The position numbers and the translations under genes were made by a program. The notes beneath the pieces are model-generated. The model saw nothing but the letters and a program-made list of their open reading frames with translations. It had not been told where the DNA came from and made no database searches. Of a stretch of DNA of 64,000 bases, positions 44,385-56,199 are shown in pieces; the stretch's first letter is position 1; each line of letters starts with the position of its first letter. The stretch spans positions 8,696,950 through 8,760,949 of the forward strand of contig NC_019872.2 in assembly GCF_002234675.1 (NCBI RefSeq). The letters run 5' to 3'. Source of the stretch: Oryzias latipes (Eukaryota; Chordata; Actinopteri; Beloniformes; Adrianichthyidae).

Positions 44385-47300
44385 ATGAAGCCACCGCCTC
44401 CAGTGACATCATGTCATGTCAGGCTGTGCGCCTGTGAAAACGCACAGCCGACCAGCAGAACAGGTTTAGTGGCATTCTGATTGTTTTAACTCCCTCCTCC
44501 TTGTTTTACAGCCTGCCTGTTCTTTGTATTCTTCATTGTCCTGCAGATGGCACAGAGGAAACTTCTACAGACCAGCTGATCATGGATTACTCTCAGTCTT
44601 TCTCGGTCCTCAATGAAAAACTGAGACCCAATTTCCCCCTCAGCGAGCAGCTCTACTCTTCTCTGAACAGACTGGAGGACAGAAGGATGAACTCACTCCA
44701 GAGAAAGTCTAAATCCTCGCGGTCGACTATCCTGACAGCAGACGAGGAACCAAAACAGTCCATCCCAGAACCAGAAAACCTGAAGGAGCAGGAGGATCTT
44801 GTCTCTAGTGGTCAAGAAGAAGACATAGAAGAAGAAGAGGAAACCCATGAGGACTTGATACATTTTGTTGACCCACGCCTTTTGAATAATCCAAGTTTGA
44901 CAAACGTGGACACAGATGAACAAGTTGACGATGACTCCAGTGCCACACAGTCTGACGAGAAGGAAGATCCAGAGCACCTGCTTACAAAAGAGACTAAAGG
45001 ATCCTCAAACCCAGAAGGAGGGAAAGACGGTGAAGGAAGCTCTCTGGAGGGGTGCTACATTGATGGGTCCTTGCCTGACCTGATTAAAAGTGGCAGGCCA
45101 CTTGGGAGACGCAGGACAGTGGGACACGCCATGGACACGGTGAGAAACTGGCTTTGTGTTCTGATTTTAAGACTAAGATGAACTGTTTCTGTTCCTGACA
45201 AAATAAGAATCCAAAAAACTAAGCCAGACAATATGAAACTTGAGGAATAAACGTGTTCAGGAGTGATGAATGGTTTTATATTAGGTGGTATGAGTCCAGG
45301 TGATGACGGTAGAGTTTGATTTGTGAGCATAAAAAAAAAAAGATCTTGTCCTTCATGCTTATCTAGTTTTTACTGTCATTTTCATGGTGTCATCATAAAG
45401 TAGATATTATTACACAGTTATTCATTGTTGAGCAATGTCCCAGGCAGAGCAGCAGGAATCTGGATCTGCAGTTTCTATTTACATTGTGTTAATCTGCCTG
45501 AAGGTTTCACTTTTTGCAAGCAGGGTCACCTTCAGTAAAAAGGTAAAACGGTGGCATTTCCTGCTGAAATGTTGCTCATGGAGAACTGTTGTGTTTGCTC
45601 ATTTATAGCTCAAAGAAGTACGCCGAGAAGTGGAGCTGTCTCGCAAACGAAGTATCAGGCTGAAGGCTCAAGTGGACAAACTGCAGGAAAGGAGAGATGG
45701 GCACGGTTGGACTCAGAACAGAGATGCGGTAAGAAAAAACAGGACCTAGAAAGTTCAATTTGCAGCAGTCAATTAAAAAAACAAACTTTTTAAACTTTAT
45801 TTATCACAGGTTACAGATGAAGTCTTGTCAATTCTGCGGCTGCTGCACCCACTGACAGATCCAGAGTTCAAGGAGCCGGAGCCCAGCGACAATGAAAACC
45901 AACTGAATGCTGCCCTTGCACAGCTCAAAAATGTGGCTCGCAAACTGGCAATCAGCTACACAAAACAGGTCAAAACAAGTGCAAACACTGTCGTGAAGCT
46001 TGTCAACCATTTAATTCCTCCACGACATTCCTAGTTTCTGTTTATTTTTGTTATGGCTCAGGTGTGTTTGTTCTCACGGTGAAGGTCCAGATGACAAATC
46101 ATTTACTAAAGGTGTATTGCCTTTGTCACCTTTCCTTTTTAGCAATATAGAAAATATCTTTCACTTCCATTTTTTATTTGATCATCCAAATCACAAAAAA
46201 CTGATTTATTAAAACACACAATTTGATCACAAGGTTAACTTTAAACATGTCTTGTGTTCACTTTTTTTTTTTTTTTTTAAATCAGGATGCTTTACTTAAT
46301 TAAATTTCCAAGGGAGGTGCAAAGTGAAAGCCTTAAATTTCAGCCTGAGGCATGGGCATGTAGGGAATGCCCACGTGAGCTGAATGTGTGACCTTTCACA
46401 GAAGCAGAGCTCAAATGTGACATTAGTCACGCTACCAAAGTTTTGGTTTAACTGTGCGATCTGACAAGTTTACAGTTCCCCACAGGGTGAAACAGAACAC
46501 AGAAACAATTAATTTTTACTAAAAGGTTTTCAAAAGACGTCTGGAGAGAAGAAACAAACTTAATTTTGTGCTATGTTTGTTTTTACCCCACAGGAGCACA
46601 GATCTGGAAGTGATGGCACTGATGAAAGAGCCATTCTGCAGCAGGCGCTGAGGGACAGAGATGAGGCCATTGAGAAGTGAGGACTCCCATATTTCTCTGT
46701 CTCCCATTCCTTAATATTTAACAAGGGAGGAAAATATAATCCCGTATCTTCAAGTGAGTCATTGTTTCTATTGTTGCTGTGCAGGAAAAAGGCGATGGAG
46801 GCTGAGGTGTTGCGCAGTAAGACAGAGATGATGATGCTGAACAACCACCTTCTGGAAGCTGCACAGAAACGTCTGGAGCTTTCGCTGGAGCTGGAGGCCT
46901 GGAAGGTAAACTTTGGATGAGTTTAATGTTTAACAAAGGCTTAAGAAGGAGAGAGTTTGCTCTCTGTCCAAATGCAAAGAGAATTGGATCTAATGTCATG
47001 GAAGTTAAACAGAGACGGTAGAAAACGGAACATAGCTGAAATATTTGAGCACAAACAAAGGAATGTGAATGATGAAAGGAATGGTTTGAAAGTGCACAAA
47101 TAAACACACACACACACCCACACACACACACACTAAACAAACCAATTAAAATTCAACCCACATTTCATTCAGGCGTGCAGTGAATGCCAGCTGGTATCCG
47201 GCCGCGTTGCTGCAGCCTCTGGCTTGATTTTGTCTGGTTTGCTCTGAACACCATATAACCCTTGTGCTATCCTAAGGGGTCCAGATGACCCGATCCTTAC

Positions 47301-48813
47301 ATTGACCTGTTCTCCCTACCATGACAAAGGTGGATAAAGGTGGAAAGATTTCATGTAATCCACGGACACCAGTGAAGATCACAAATCATTGAAGAAAAAA
47401 GGTTCACAGCACTGTCTAGTGGGTCTAGATGACCCCACTCCCAATGTTAAAGTGCCTCGGATAGCACAAGGGTTAAAGTTTCACTGAAACCACACAGAAT
47501 GTGAACGCAGGCATGCTGAACAGTCTCAGTGTTGCACTCCTGCATGTAAAACTCAAAACGCCACCTCTTTGTAGGCGAAATACCACAACATCATCATTTC
47601 ATTCTTTAGTGATGAGTTTAGTTATAAAAGTGAATGTGGTCGTTTTCTAGGTTATAGGAGAAACCTGAACCTGCCGCCTCTGTGGTGGTCAGACCAGTTC
47701 AGCACCTGGAATCCTTTACAGCACAAACCTGCTGCCTTATCAGGACCAACATATTTTAAGAAGTATGTCACCAGGGTGGCATCTGTAATAACAGCAGACT
47801 TACCCTTCTCATCTTCAGGAGAAAGGATGTTCAGGATTTCCCAAAGCAGTGACCGACCGATCCAGATTCACAATACAGAAGAACAGTTTTTCACCTTTAA
47901 TGTGTTTGAACCCTCGAAGAGATTAAACGCTTGTTTAACATTTACATTTTTAGGGGGTTGTATTTTTAGCACTGTTCCTAAAGTCTTGCTTGCTTTAATA
48001 CTGTCTACTCATACATTAAAAAAGTGACTAAATATACATGTTTTATGGATACTTGGAAAACAAGTATAAATGTTATGTTTAGTTATGATGATTTAAAAAA
48101 TGCCAAATGGTTTAGTATTAAATTCAAATTAATTTATATTTTTCCAGCTGTACCCACACTTTATTGATCCTGTTTAGGAAAAATAAAACAAACCCATCGT
48201 CCTTCATTTCTTTGGGTATAAATTAGTTCTTTACCAACTTTTTTATAATACCACACACATACATTTTTATTACTTGGATATTAAAATAGTTATAAAATAT
48301 GTGGTTCACTTTATGATGGTAAACCACCAAATCATTGCTTAGATCTAAAATCAGATCCATCTTTTGTGTAAATGAGTCCCATTCTGCTCAGTTATGTAGT
48401 AATTCTGATTTTTTGGTTTGATTTTATTCTTTGTTGTTTTTTAGGAGGACTTTCAGCAGATCCTTCAGCAGCAGGTGCAGGCTCAGCACCAGGCTGAGCA
48501 GGCCCAGAAGAAGTCCTCCCGCCTCGGAATCCTAAGAAGAACCAATAAAGCACCCATCCAGCGGCCGCCGAACTTCCCTCTCCCTGCAGCCGCCCCACCC
48601 GTAACCAACCAAAGCCAGATCTTCATAAACAAACCAGCAGGTTCTGCTTCTCCACCTTCCAGCGCAGCTCCTGCTAAGGAAAAAGGCACTTGGAGAGACA
48701 AGCTCAAAAAGGGCAAGAGCAGTCAATATGGATACCAAAATGCAGCTGGGCTGGATTCAATGTGGAGGAAAGACAATGGCAATGATGGTTTCCAGGTTGT
48801 GTCACTTGATTGA
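44385..48813 (+). CDS. BICD-family-like cargo adaptor (BICDL/BICDR-related) coiled-coil protein
   Basis: BICD-related proteins link Rab-bearing cargo to dynein-dynactin. Confident exons: 44547-45139, 45609-45728, 45810-45968, 46594-46676, 46785-46905 and 48445-48813 (469 residues from the ATG at 44582). Residues RDRDEAIEKKKAMEAE, then TEMMMLNNHLLEAAQ and LELSLELEAWKEDFQQIL, align with the C-terminal coiled coil of BICDL1. LNAALAQLKNVARKL also has a counterpart there. The N-terminal 186-codon exon is acidic (EEDIEEEEE) and lacks the long N-terminal coiled coil and dynein light-intermediate-chain box expected of the family. A possible first exon at 44385-44463 (MKPPPVTSCHVRLC) joins in phase 1 to 44547 over an ~83-bp intron, giving 507 residues; the donor is weak. 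The C-terminus ends WRKDNGNDGFQVVSLD after a basic Pro-rich stretch. A zebrafish counterpart may be bicdl2l, but I am not certain of the symbol. Confidence 0.72.
47259..47472 (-). mobile_element. piggyBac-like MITE, copy 1 (last intron of BICDL-like gene)
   Basis: The ends are CCCTTGTGCTATCC and its inverse GGATAGCACAAGGG. ATAA precedes and TTAA follows, consistent with a TTAA target site. It is about 214 bp, with internal words such as GGGTCTAGATGACCCC and CATGTAATCCACGGACACCA shared, in inverse orientation, with the copy at 49326-49520. It has no coding capacity. The family is common in percomorph genomes. Confidence 0.82.
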
Positions 48814-51686
48814 AATAGTAATGATTATGACCAAAGCGTGGTCTCCATTTATTACAGCTTCATGTCTTTTATTTTTGCTGTCACAAACCTGCTGCCTTTT
48901 ATGTACAGACTGAGTTTTACTGGATAGAATAACAGATGCTCAGTTTGTCACTGGAAAGCCCAATTCACATGCTTTTCCAAAATGGAAAACTTTTATAAAC
49001 TTTTAGCTCTGGTGAGGAAAACGTTTTTTTTTTGTTTTGACAAACAGTTCTAAACTAATTGTGTATCAGTTTGCCACCAACAGGCCATTCAAGTGCAAAA
49101 CTCCAGCTTTGTAAAAGAGAGGTTCAAAAATAGTGCATGTATACATTAAAATATCAATACGACAAATCAGAAGTGTTAAAAAAAATACATTGGATCTACT
49201 GCTGAATCTGCAGAATAAAAGAAATAAAACCAGGAAAATTAAAAAGATAACTGAAGTTTGTATTTATGAACATGATAAATTAAAGGCATTGAAAGCAACC
49301 ATTTTTCTTCAAATTAGGTTTTTACCCCTTGTGCTATCCTAGGCACTTTAACATTGGGAGTTGGGTCATCTAGACCCACTAGACAGTGCGCTGAACCTTT
49401 TTTCTTCAATGATTTGTGATCTTCACTGGTGTCCATGGATTACATGAAATCTTTCCACCTTTATCATGGTAGGGAGAACACGTCAAAGTAAGGGTGGGGT
49501 CATCTAAGATAGCACAAGGGTTAAATACGCCCTAACAATCTTAGGAAGTGTCACATAATCCCATCAATGTCACAAAATCATAGAGATCCCTAAATGTCTG
49601 TTTTTAGCTTTTTGGTTAATTAAACTTTTTTTTAACAGAAAAATTGTTTACTTTTTATTTAAGCGTTTAAATATAAATATCAGTTATGCAGCAAAAATTC
49701 AAGTTTCTTTGCAGGAAAAAAACCCCTTGATAATGTATTTTGCATCATGTTTGACTTTCAAAGCAGCTCATTGAACAAAATATGTCCGTTTAAAGATTTC
49801 GGCTTTTTCCAGTGAAAAAAAACTGTCATCTCGCTTATTTTACACACAATTAAAAGCTTTTATTTTCACATAGATGTCTCAAAGACAATCGGGGAAAAAA
49901 TGTTTTGGACTTTTGAACTCCTGTAACTTGTATGCAAAACAGCCATTTTGCTAATTTTGTGATCGCTATATAATGCAACATTTGCATTGTTGTGACCTAA
50001 TGTATTTAACTTGAATATAAAATGTACACACACAATTTCTGCAGTTTTTTTTCAGTCACCTGGTTTGGCACTTTGGGTTGTTATAATAAGTGAAAGACCC
50101 TCACAAATTTTAGTCATTTTATTGTACAATATTTCCATCAATATATACTTATATGTATATAATCCACTTCTATATGCATCTCGCAAACATTTAATTTAGA
50201 ATTTTGTAATATACAGATAGTGTTTTAGAGTATTTGCCACTACGGTGGCTACATTGTTCCACAACACGGCGACACTCAGTAACAACAGAAAAGGCATGCT
50301 TAAAGTCAAACGGTTTACAATCCTGGACAAAATCAGTACAACTCTTTGTTGGCAGAGAGTTCTCCTTTGTTATCCTCTCTGTTCTGCAAAAACAGCATCC
50401 AAATGTCAAAGCCCTCCACTCATCCTGCGTGCGACGGGACAAAGCTGCTCTGTGGGAGGAGGAGGAGGAGGATACTAACTGGATCTTCAACAAACATTAC
50501 AGGAGTTAAACATATTATTTATTTAAACTAAACTGGTACACTGCCCCAAAAGTGTAACTTCACACTAGAACTGGCAACCCAGCTGCCAATACACTCATTT
50601 AGATAGTGGAATAAAAATGCGTCCTTTTCAGTTTAAAGAAATAAAACAAAAAGGTTTTACAGACAATGAGGTCTTCATTAAAACAGGCACATACAAACAC
50701 ATTACACCCCGTTTATTCATACAGATGGCAGTTTCACTACTGTTCGGAATTTTTTAAAACTGTATGGACACTGAAATGATTATTAGCACGATTACGATTA
50801 CATACCGGCATAGGTTTTTGCAGCAAATACTCGTGACATGAAGCCTTGTGCCTTAAGGGTTAAGGTAAGAGTAAAATTTATAAAACGAGGGGACAAAAAG
50901 TACAAACTAACACCACAGCCTGTTGCCGGACACACAACAGTAGAAGATTATAACCCTTTAAAGTGGTACATTATAGCTTAGGAAAACACTCTGCTAATAC
51001 TGCAATGGAGACTTTAAAGATGTTTGCATAAAAATCTAATGAGGGGCTTCCAGTGGCGCCGAGATGCCAGCGTTTTAGCAGTTGAACCATCGCTCTAAAC
51101 ACACATACACAAAGGAGGGAAAAAAACAAACACAAAAACTATTGAACAGCATCACCAAATTCTACCGCTTCCCACAACAAACTCGCGTTACAGCGCCAAA
51201 GCATCTGTGCTCAACACAACCTCCAGCACACATTTCATCCGTTTCTCCACGAAGAGCCTCTCGGATGTACAGCATTTGCTCGCCGCCACCTGCTGGTTCA
51301 GCAAACCCAGATTGTGCTTAACCCGCTTCTGTCATTTAACTGGCCTAGATGAATCGACATCAAGAAAGGAGTGTGCAAACGAGAGTTTCTTTGGGTTAGT
51401 CCGTTACTTTCAAGAAACTTCCTAAATTTCTCATTGCTACCGTCTATCTTGGGGTTGGCTTATAAACAAATCTGGAAAATAGTTAATCTAGCGACACAGA
51501 TAAATCAGAGACTGACGAAACAACTACAGCTAAAAATGTTCAAATGTAGGATGGGAGTACTGTAAAAGAGTGAGTTTGGTCCAGCGCCGGTGAGTTTTAG
51601 TGTGATGACTGATGCCTTTTGCTGCTGAATTCCCATCCGCAGCTGTCTGCAGTTCTGACAAGTCCTCAGGCGCAGGCTGGAGGCAG
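48814..51686. other. Convergent intergenic region between the BICDL-like gene and abhd11
   Basis: The two genes are transcribed toward each other here. It contains MITE copy 2 and AT-rich sequence. GTACAATAAAATG on the minus strand near 50113-50126 is a possible poly(A) signal for abhd11, which would give a 3' UTR of about 1.5 kb. No further coding exon is supported. The ORFs at 50191-50531 on both strands overlap each other and look spurious. Confidence 0.5.
49326..49520 (+). mobile_element. piggyBac-like MITE, copy 2, opposite orientation
   Basis: The ends are CCCTTGTGCTATCC and GATAGCACAAGGG with TTAA at 49521-49524. It is the reverse complement of copy 1 over most of its length, with small differences. 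It lies about 510 bp after the stop of the BICDL-like gene, probably in its 3' UTR or just beyond. Confidence 0.82.
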
Positions 51687-54600
51687 CTAAGACTGAAGGA
51701 AGGAGATGATGGAGCTGATGAAGTCTAAAGGTTTATCCGCGTGTATCCAGTGGCTAGCGTCTGGGATGTATTGAATGTCAGCATTAGGAAACAGCCTCTG
51801 GATTTCTGGGTAATCGTCAGAGCTGAAAACAAAAAGGGGGGGGAAAAAGAGAGGGAGGGTGTAAATACCACAACAAATAATCAACTATTATCAATATCTG
51901 ACTTATTTTTTTGTTTTGTTTTTCTGTTTTTTACTTTTTTATATCCTTTGTTTTTGCCCCTTTCTTTGTGACTTTTCTTAGCAGAAACCTGTTCTTTCTG
52001 GAGGGCATTTTATCAAACTGAAACAAATTCCAGTTTTATGCTCAATCTAATGTCTTTACTATTTATTAGTTTAAATACAAACCCACAGAAATATGCACAG
52101 ATAGTGTAAGTTATTAAAAAATGAACAAATACAAAGCCAATCAAAACTGCAAAATCTGAATCTAAAGAAAGTAAAAAGACCCATGTTTCAAGAAAAATTG
52201 TCTTATTTTTCATCTGGCAAGAAAAACATTTTTTTTTTCAATAGCAAAATAATCTCAGTTTGAGAAAACACATCTTTGAGACTAGAACTTTTTTTTTTAT
52301 AAATAAGAATTGAATAGCATCACCAAGACCATTTTTCTTAGCCCAGATCCTTTTGCTTATTTAAAATGAAAGTTTTTCAAATTTTACTATTAGATATTAG
52401 ATCAATATTTATAACTTGAACTATAATGAAAAGTAGAGAATGTAAGAAACCAAAACTAATTTGCTGTAAAAGATTTTTAAAAATATAATCTCTTATGTTT
52501 TACTGTATAGTTAAATATTTCCCCCCTTTAGTGCTTTATACCTGATGTAGGCAGAACTAGCTCCGCCTAAAAACAGCGTAGGTCCTTCGAAGGCGGCATC
52601 AAAGCTGGGGAAACTCATTATATCATCCAGGTGGGCTACTATTGCTTCCAAGTTGACCCTCCAGCTATAATGTCCATTTTGCTCCACCAGGTTAGTCAGT
52701 AGGAACTGGCGCACAGAGCGCTCCTGTGGGGAAAACGGGTATTAAGGGCAGAATTGTCAGTGATCAGTTCTAAATCGTATTATAAAAGGTATATATTTAA
52801 AAAAATAAAAACAGTTCCAACTTTGACTAATTTGCGTAGCTGGTCCTCGGCCATCCGCCTGGCTGTGGAGCGCGGGATGTCAGTGGAGATTTTCATCTCC
52901 TGCATCGCCTGGATGTATTGTCGGAAGTTGGTGCGCGTGGCGGACTGGGCCGGACTGATGTCCACAACCACCAAACGCTCCACCAAACTGGGCTACAAAC
53001 AAAACCCGACAAACTGAGAAAAACAACAGAAAAACACAAACAAAGAAAAAAAAAAAAAAAGAAGCCAGAATGGAAACGAAACATACAGCAATGTATAATG
53101 TATTCGTTTGTTATTTTAGCGAATTTCTTACTACCTTTAAAGTTATAGTTATTTAGCTAACAAGAAGTTAAAGTTCAGACTGAAGCTGCTGAGGGAACTC
53201 AGCCAAAACGCTGAGCAGAAAATCTGGTCTGTTAAAGAACCACAGTGACTTTTAAAAGTTAACAACATTTCACATCTTCATTAACTCTCCAACTGTTCTA
53301 AAAAACCTTTAAAGTTAGTCAACTTTTAAGTTAGTTTTTTTTATTACTACAATGTGGATGCAATAAGTAACTCCTGTTCTTACTGCTGAAAAGTCATTCA
53401 GTTCTTCTGGTCTGGTATTCATCTACTTTAACAACATTTGGTCCACACAGTGAAGACACACCGAGCACCGTCCTACGGATCCTCCAATAGGTTTGGTTTT
53501 GTGGTTTCATTTAAAATTAAAATTAAATTATTGTAAATCATTTAAAATACTCAATTTAGGATGAAAGCCAAGTTTGATTTTTAGGCCCGATATGAAACTT
53601 GAATATCATTTGTTGAAACAGCACAAAGTAACAAAGAAAGTACCGATGACCAAACATTTCCTAAATGAATTGCTGGTGTGACAAAGCACGATTAGTGGGA
53701 CTCTACACCGAGGTCGGTCCGATTTACAGCTATATTTTTAAATAATGTGAGAGCCATGGCTTTGTTTTTCAAAAGTTAAACCAATGTGCCTGGCAGCTAC
53801 TTGACTTATTCATTTTTTATCCTGTTCACAGCAATATTGTTCTAAATAATGGCTGCTGTTCATGTTCACTATAGTTTAAACCAAATTGTAAAGATATTTC
53901 CAAATGAAAATTGTCATTGTTTGTCAAAGACAGAGTATTACCGATTTCAGCAATGTTACACAAAAGTCTGTTATTCATTACACCAAATAGGACACAAGTT
54001 GTTCATTATTATTGTGTTTAAAAACTAAAAAATAAATGGGGAACCATTTTCCAAAAAACAGTTTGTCAAGTTCTTCTTTCTTAAAGTTTCATATATTGTG
54101 AGTTGTTAGAGATGATATATATCGATTATCACATTATCGCCATATCGTGATAGTATTGTTATTGTGAGCAATGTATCGCGAATGGTATCGTATCATAAGG
54201 CACCCAGTGATTCCCAGCCCTAGTCATGATACATTCATGGTGACATTTGGAAGCTGCTCACTTGTGTCAGGGCCGTCGTCATGGCCGTTTTCCCTCCCAT
54301 ACTGTGGCCGATGAGAACACACTTCTCAATTCGCAGTTGGCTAAGAAGGTGCTTCAAATCGCCGGCCATGGCCTCATAGGTCAGTATAGAGCTGTGAGGG
54401 CTGTTGCCATGGTTACGGGCATCGACAGTCAACACCTGACTGGACAAAGGACAATTAAGACACTTGGAATAGGAAAAGAAGGCAAAAGAGAGCGGATTCT
54501 GCTTCATGAGGACATGGGAGCAAGAAGTAAAGTGCTTCTTGCAGCTCAGACCTAACTGACAGGTTACAAATAACAAACAAAAAAAATAACACAATTATTG

Positions 54601-56071
54601 CCATGCCTTATTAAGGGAAGGGTGTTCACAATGAAAAATTGAACTCTAAGTTTAATTTTAGAAGTCAACAGGTGTTAAGTCTTCATCAATGCATTACCTT
54701 TCGGCCGGTGCGCTGCACTAAGGACTTGGCAATAGAATGGAAATTAGATTTACTGCCAAACAGGCCGTGTAGAAACACCAGGGGAGTGCTCTCCCCCTTT
54801 CCATCGAAGACGTCGTACGTCAGGTTGACAGGACTGAAGACGAAAAGAAAAAATATCAACTCAATCCATCCGACAGTGCGTCTCTGTTAAAATTATATCT
54901 AAATAAAGCCCTTCCACAAGAAAGGTTTTGCTCCCTAGATCAGCGCAGATGTGTTCCTCTAATATTTTAGCGTAATTTCTGCAAAAATAAAAGCCTAACA
55001 GTTTAAATTTCTAGAACATGCACTGCATTTCTTTAATCTGGACATTTGTCTACAGACATCTTTAAATCACAATTTCTTTTTTTATTTTTTAAAACAAAAG
55101 CTTAATCTGACACATTTTAATACACACAACTTTCACACCAACAGAAACCCTTAGCTGAAATTGACATTTGCGACTGTCCCTTCTTGCATTAAAACTGGCA
55201 TTTGCTCGTTTTAATCCCCCATTTGCAATGAGACGTGTGAGATTATTTCTGTCTAAAAACAATGGGGGGAAAAAACTCAAAAAGAGAAAGAAAAAAAAAA
55301 CTAAAAAGGTGAGATTGCCAGATAAATATTTGAAGTTATCAAAATCCCTCAGCAAAGAAAACATTAAAACAGCAAAGGAAAACACACATCATTAATATTT
55401 CACTTTTAATGCAGTTATTTTCTTGAAATTGTTCCTAAAATACTGATTTAATTGCATTATTATTATTTTCACTGTGCTAGATTTTCCAATAACAAACTGT
55501 GATTTAAACCTGTGATGCCAGATAACATGGTACGGTCCAACTGATCTGTAATAAATCCAAGTGGACGACAAATAAAAAAGGCCAAGCAGCTACTATTTAA
55601 AGTGGATTTCTGTTCAAACATCGAATAAACAGAAACCAGTTTGACATTATTACAGATTTATGCAACAAACAAACATTTCAATCCGTTTTGAAACGATCAT
55701 GGGAGATGAAATGTTGGTTAAGCCATTTTGCTAACCCCCAGAGGACTGAATGTCATTTGATTAAAACTCTATTATAGGTTACGGTTAACAAGATGCTAAA
55801 GGCCCAGATATCGAGCCGCTTCTGCTGAACAACTTGCTGTTCGGCAGCAGCGGCAGCACCGGGCTGCCATTTACCCCCCAACATCCCCCACCTCTCAGCT
55901 ATGCCTGGTAGAGGGCACCAGTTAGCCGGGCAGCTAGCATGAATACCTGGATGAACTGGCGCTTCGGACCGCCAGAGCCATCCCGCAAACATCCTGCTGT
56001 CCGGGGAATAAACGGCACGACGACCGGCAGCCCAGCAACCCCCTCTGAACAAGGCGACACAGAGCGCTCAT
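51687..56071 (-). CDS. abhd11: ABHD11, mitochondrial alpha/beta hydrolase
   Basis: Serine hydrolase of the mitochondrial matrix, known to protect the oxoglutarate dehydrogenase complex by limiting lipoyl loss. Six coding exons, in transcript order: 55947-56071, 54698-54833, 54262-54435, 52822-52992, 52542-52723 and 51687-51822; 924 bp, 307 residues (human 315). The start MSALCRLVQRGLLGCR is Arg-rich and fits mitochondrial import. LVFLHGLFGSKSNFHSIAK forms the oxyanion-hole region. VLTVDARNHGNSPHS follows. The nucleophile elbow GHSMGG puts Ser at residue 132, and SHWIHAD gives the catalytic His at about 287. I did not assign the acid residue. All junction phases agree. The neighbourhood fits the Williams-Beuren region synteny shared with elastin. 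Confidence 0.96.
54090..54230 (+). repeat. Interspersed repeat remnant in abhd11 intron 3
   Basis: ATATATATCGATTATCACAT, then CATATCGTGATAG and GCACCCAGTGATTCCCAGCC, ending CCTAGTC. I recognise the ATCG-rich body and the 'ATTCCCAGCCCT' end as a common fish repeat. The family is not assigned. It ends 30 bp before the abhd11 exon at 54262. Confidence 0.5.
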
Positions 56072-56199
56072 GACAGCATATGTTCCGACGAGGTTCGGTC
56101 CACGAACATGTGCGTTTCGGAACCTCCACAGTGACAGCTGACAAGCAGCGAGCGAGCATCCAGAGCGCCTGAAGTCGACGCTACAGAGCCTCCATCAAC

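Noticed and set aside
44501-44546. N-terminal extension FYSLPVLCILHCPA of the BICDL-like exon
   Set aside because: This is the polypyrimidine tract and acceptor region read as protein; the exon most likely begins at 44547.
46718-47140. 140-residue minus-strand ORF across a BICDL-like exon and intron
   Set aside because: Antisense shadow of the exon 46785-46905 plus a CA repeat; no splice or start support.
50191-50531. Overlapping ORFs of 60-100 residues on both strands downstream of the BICDL-like gene
   Set aside because: No family match, no splice partners, and they overlap on opposite strands in probable 3' UTR.
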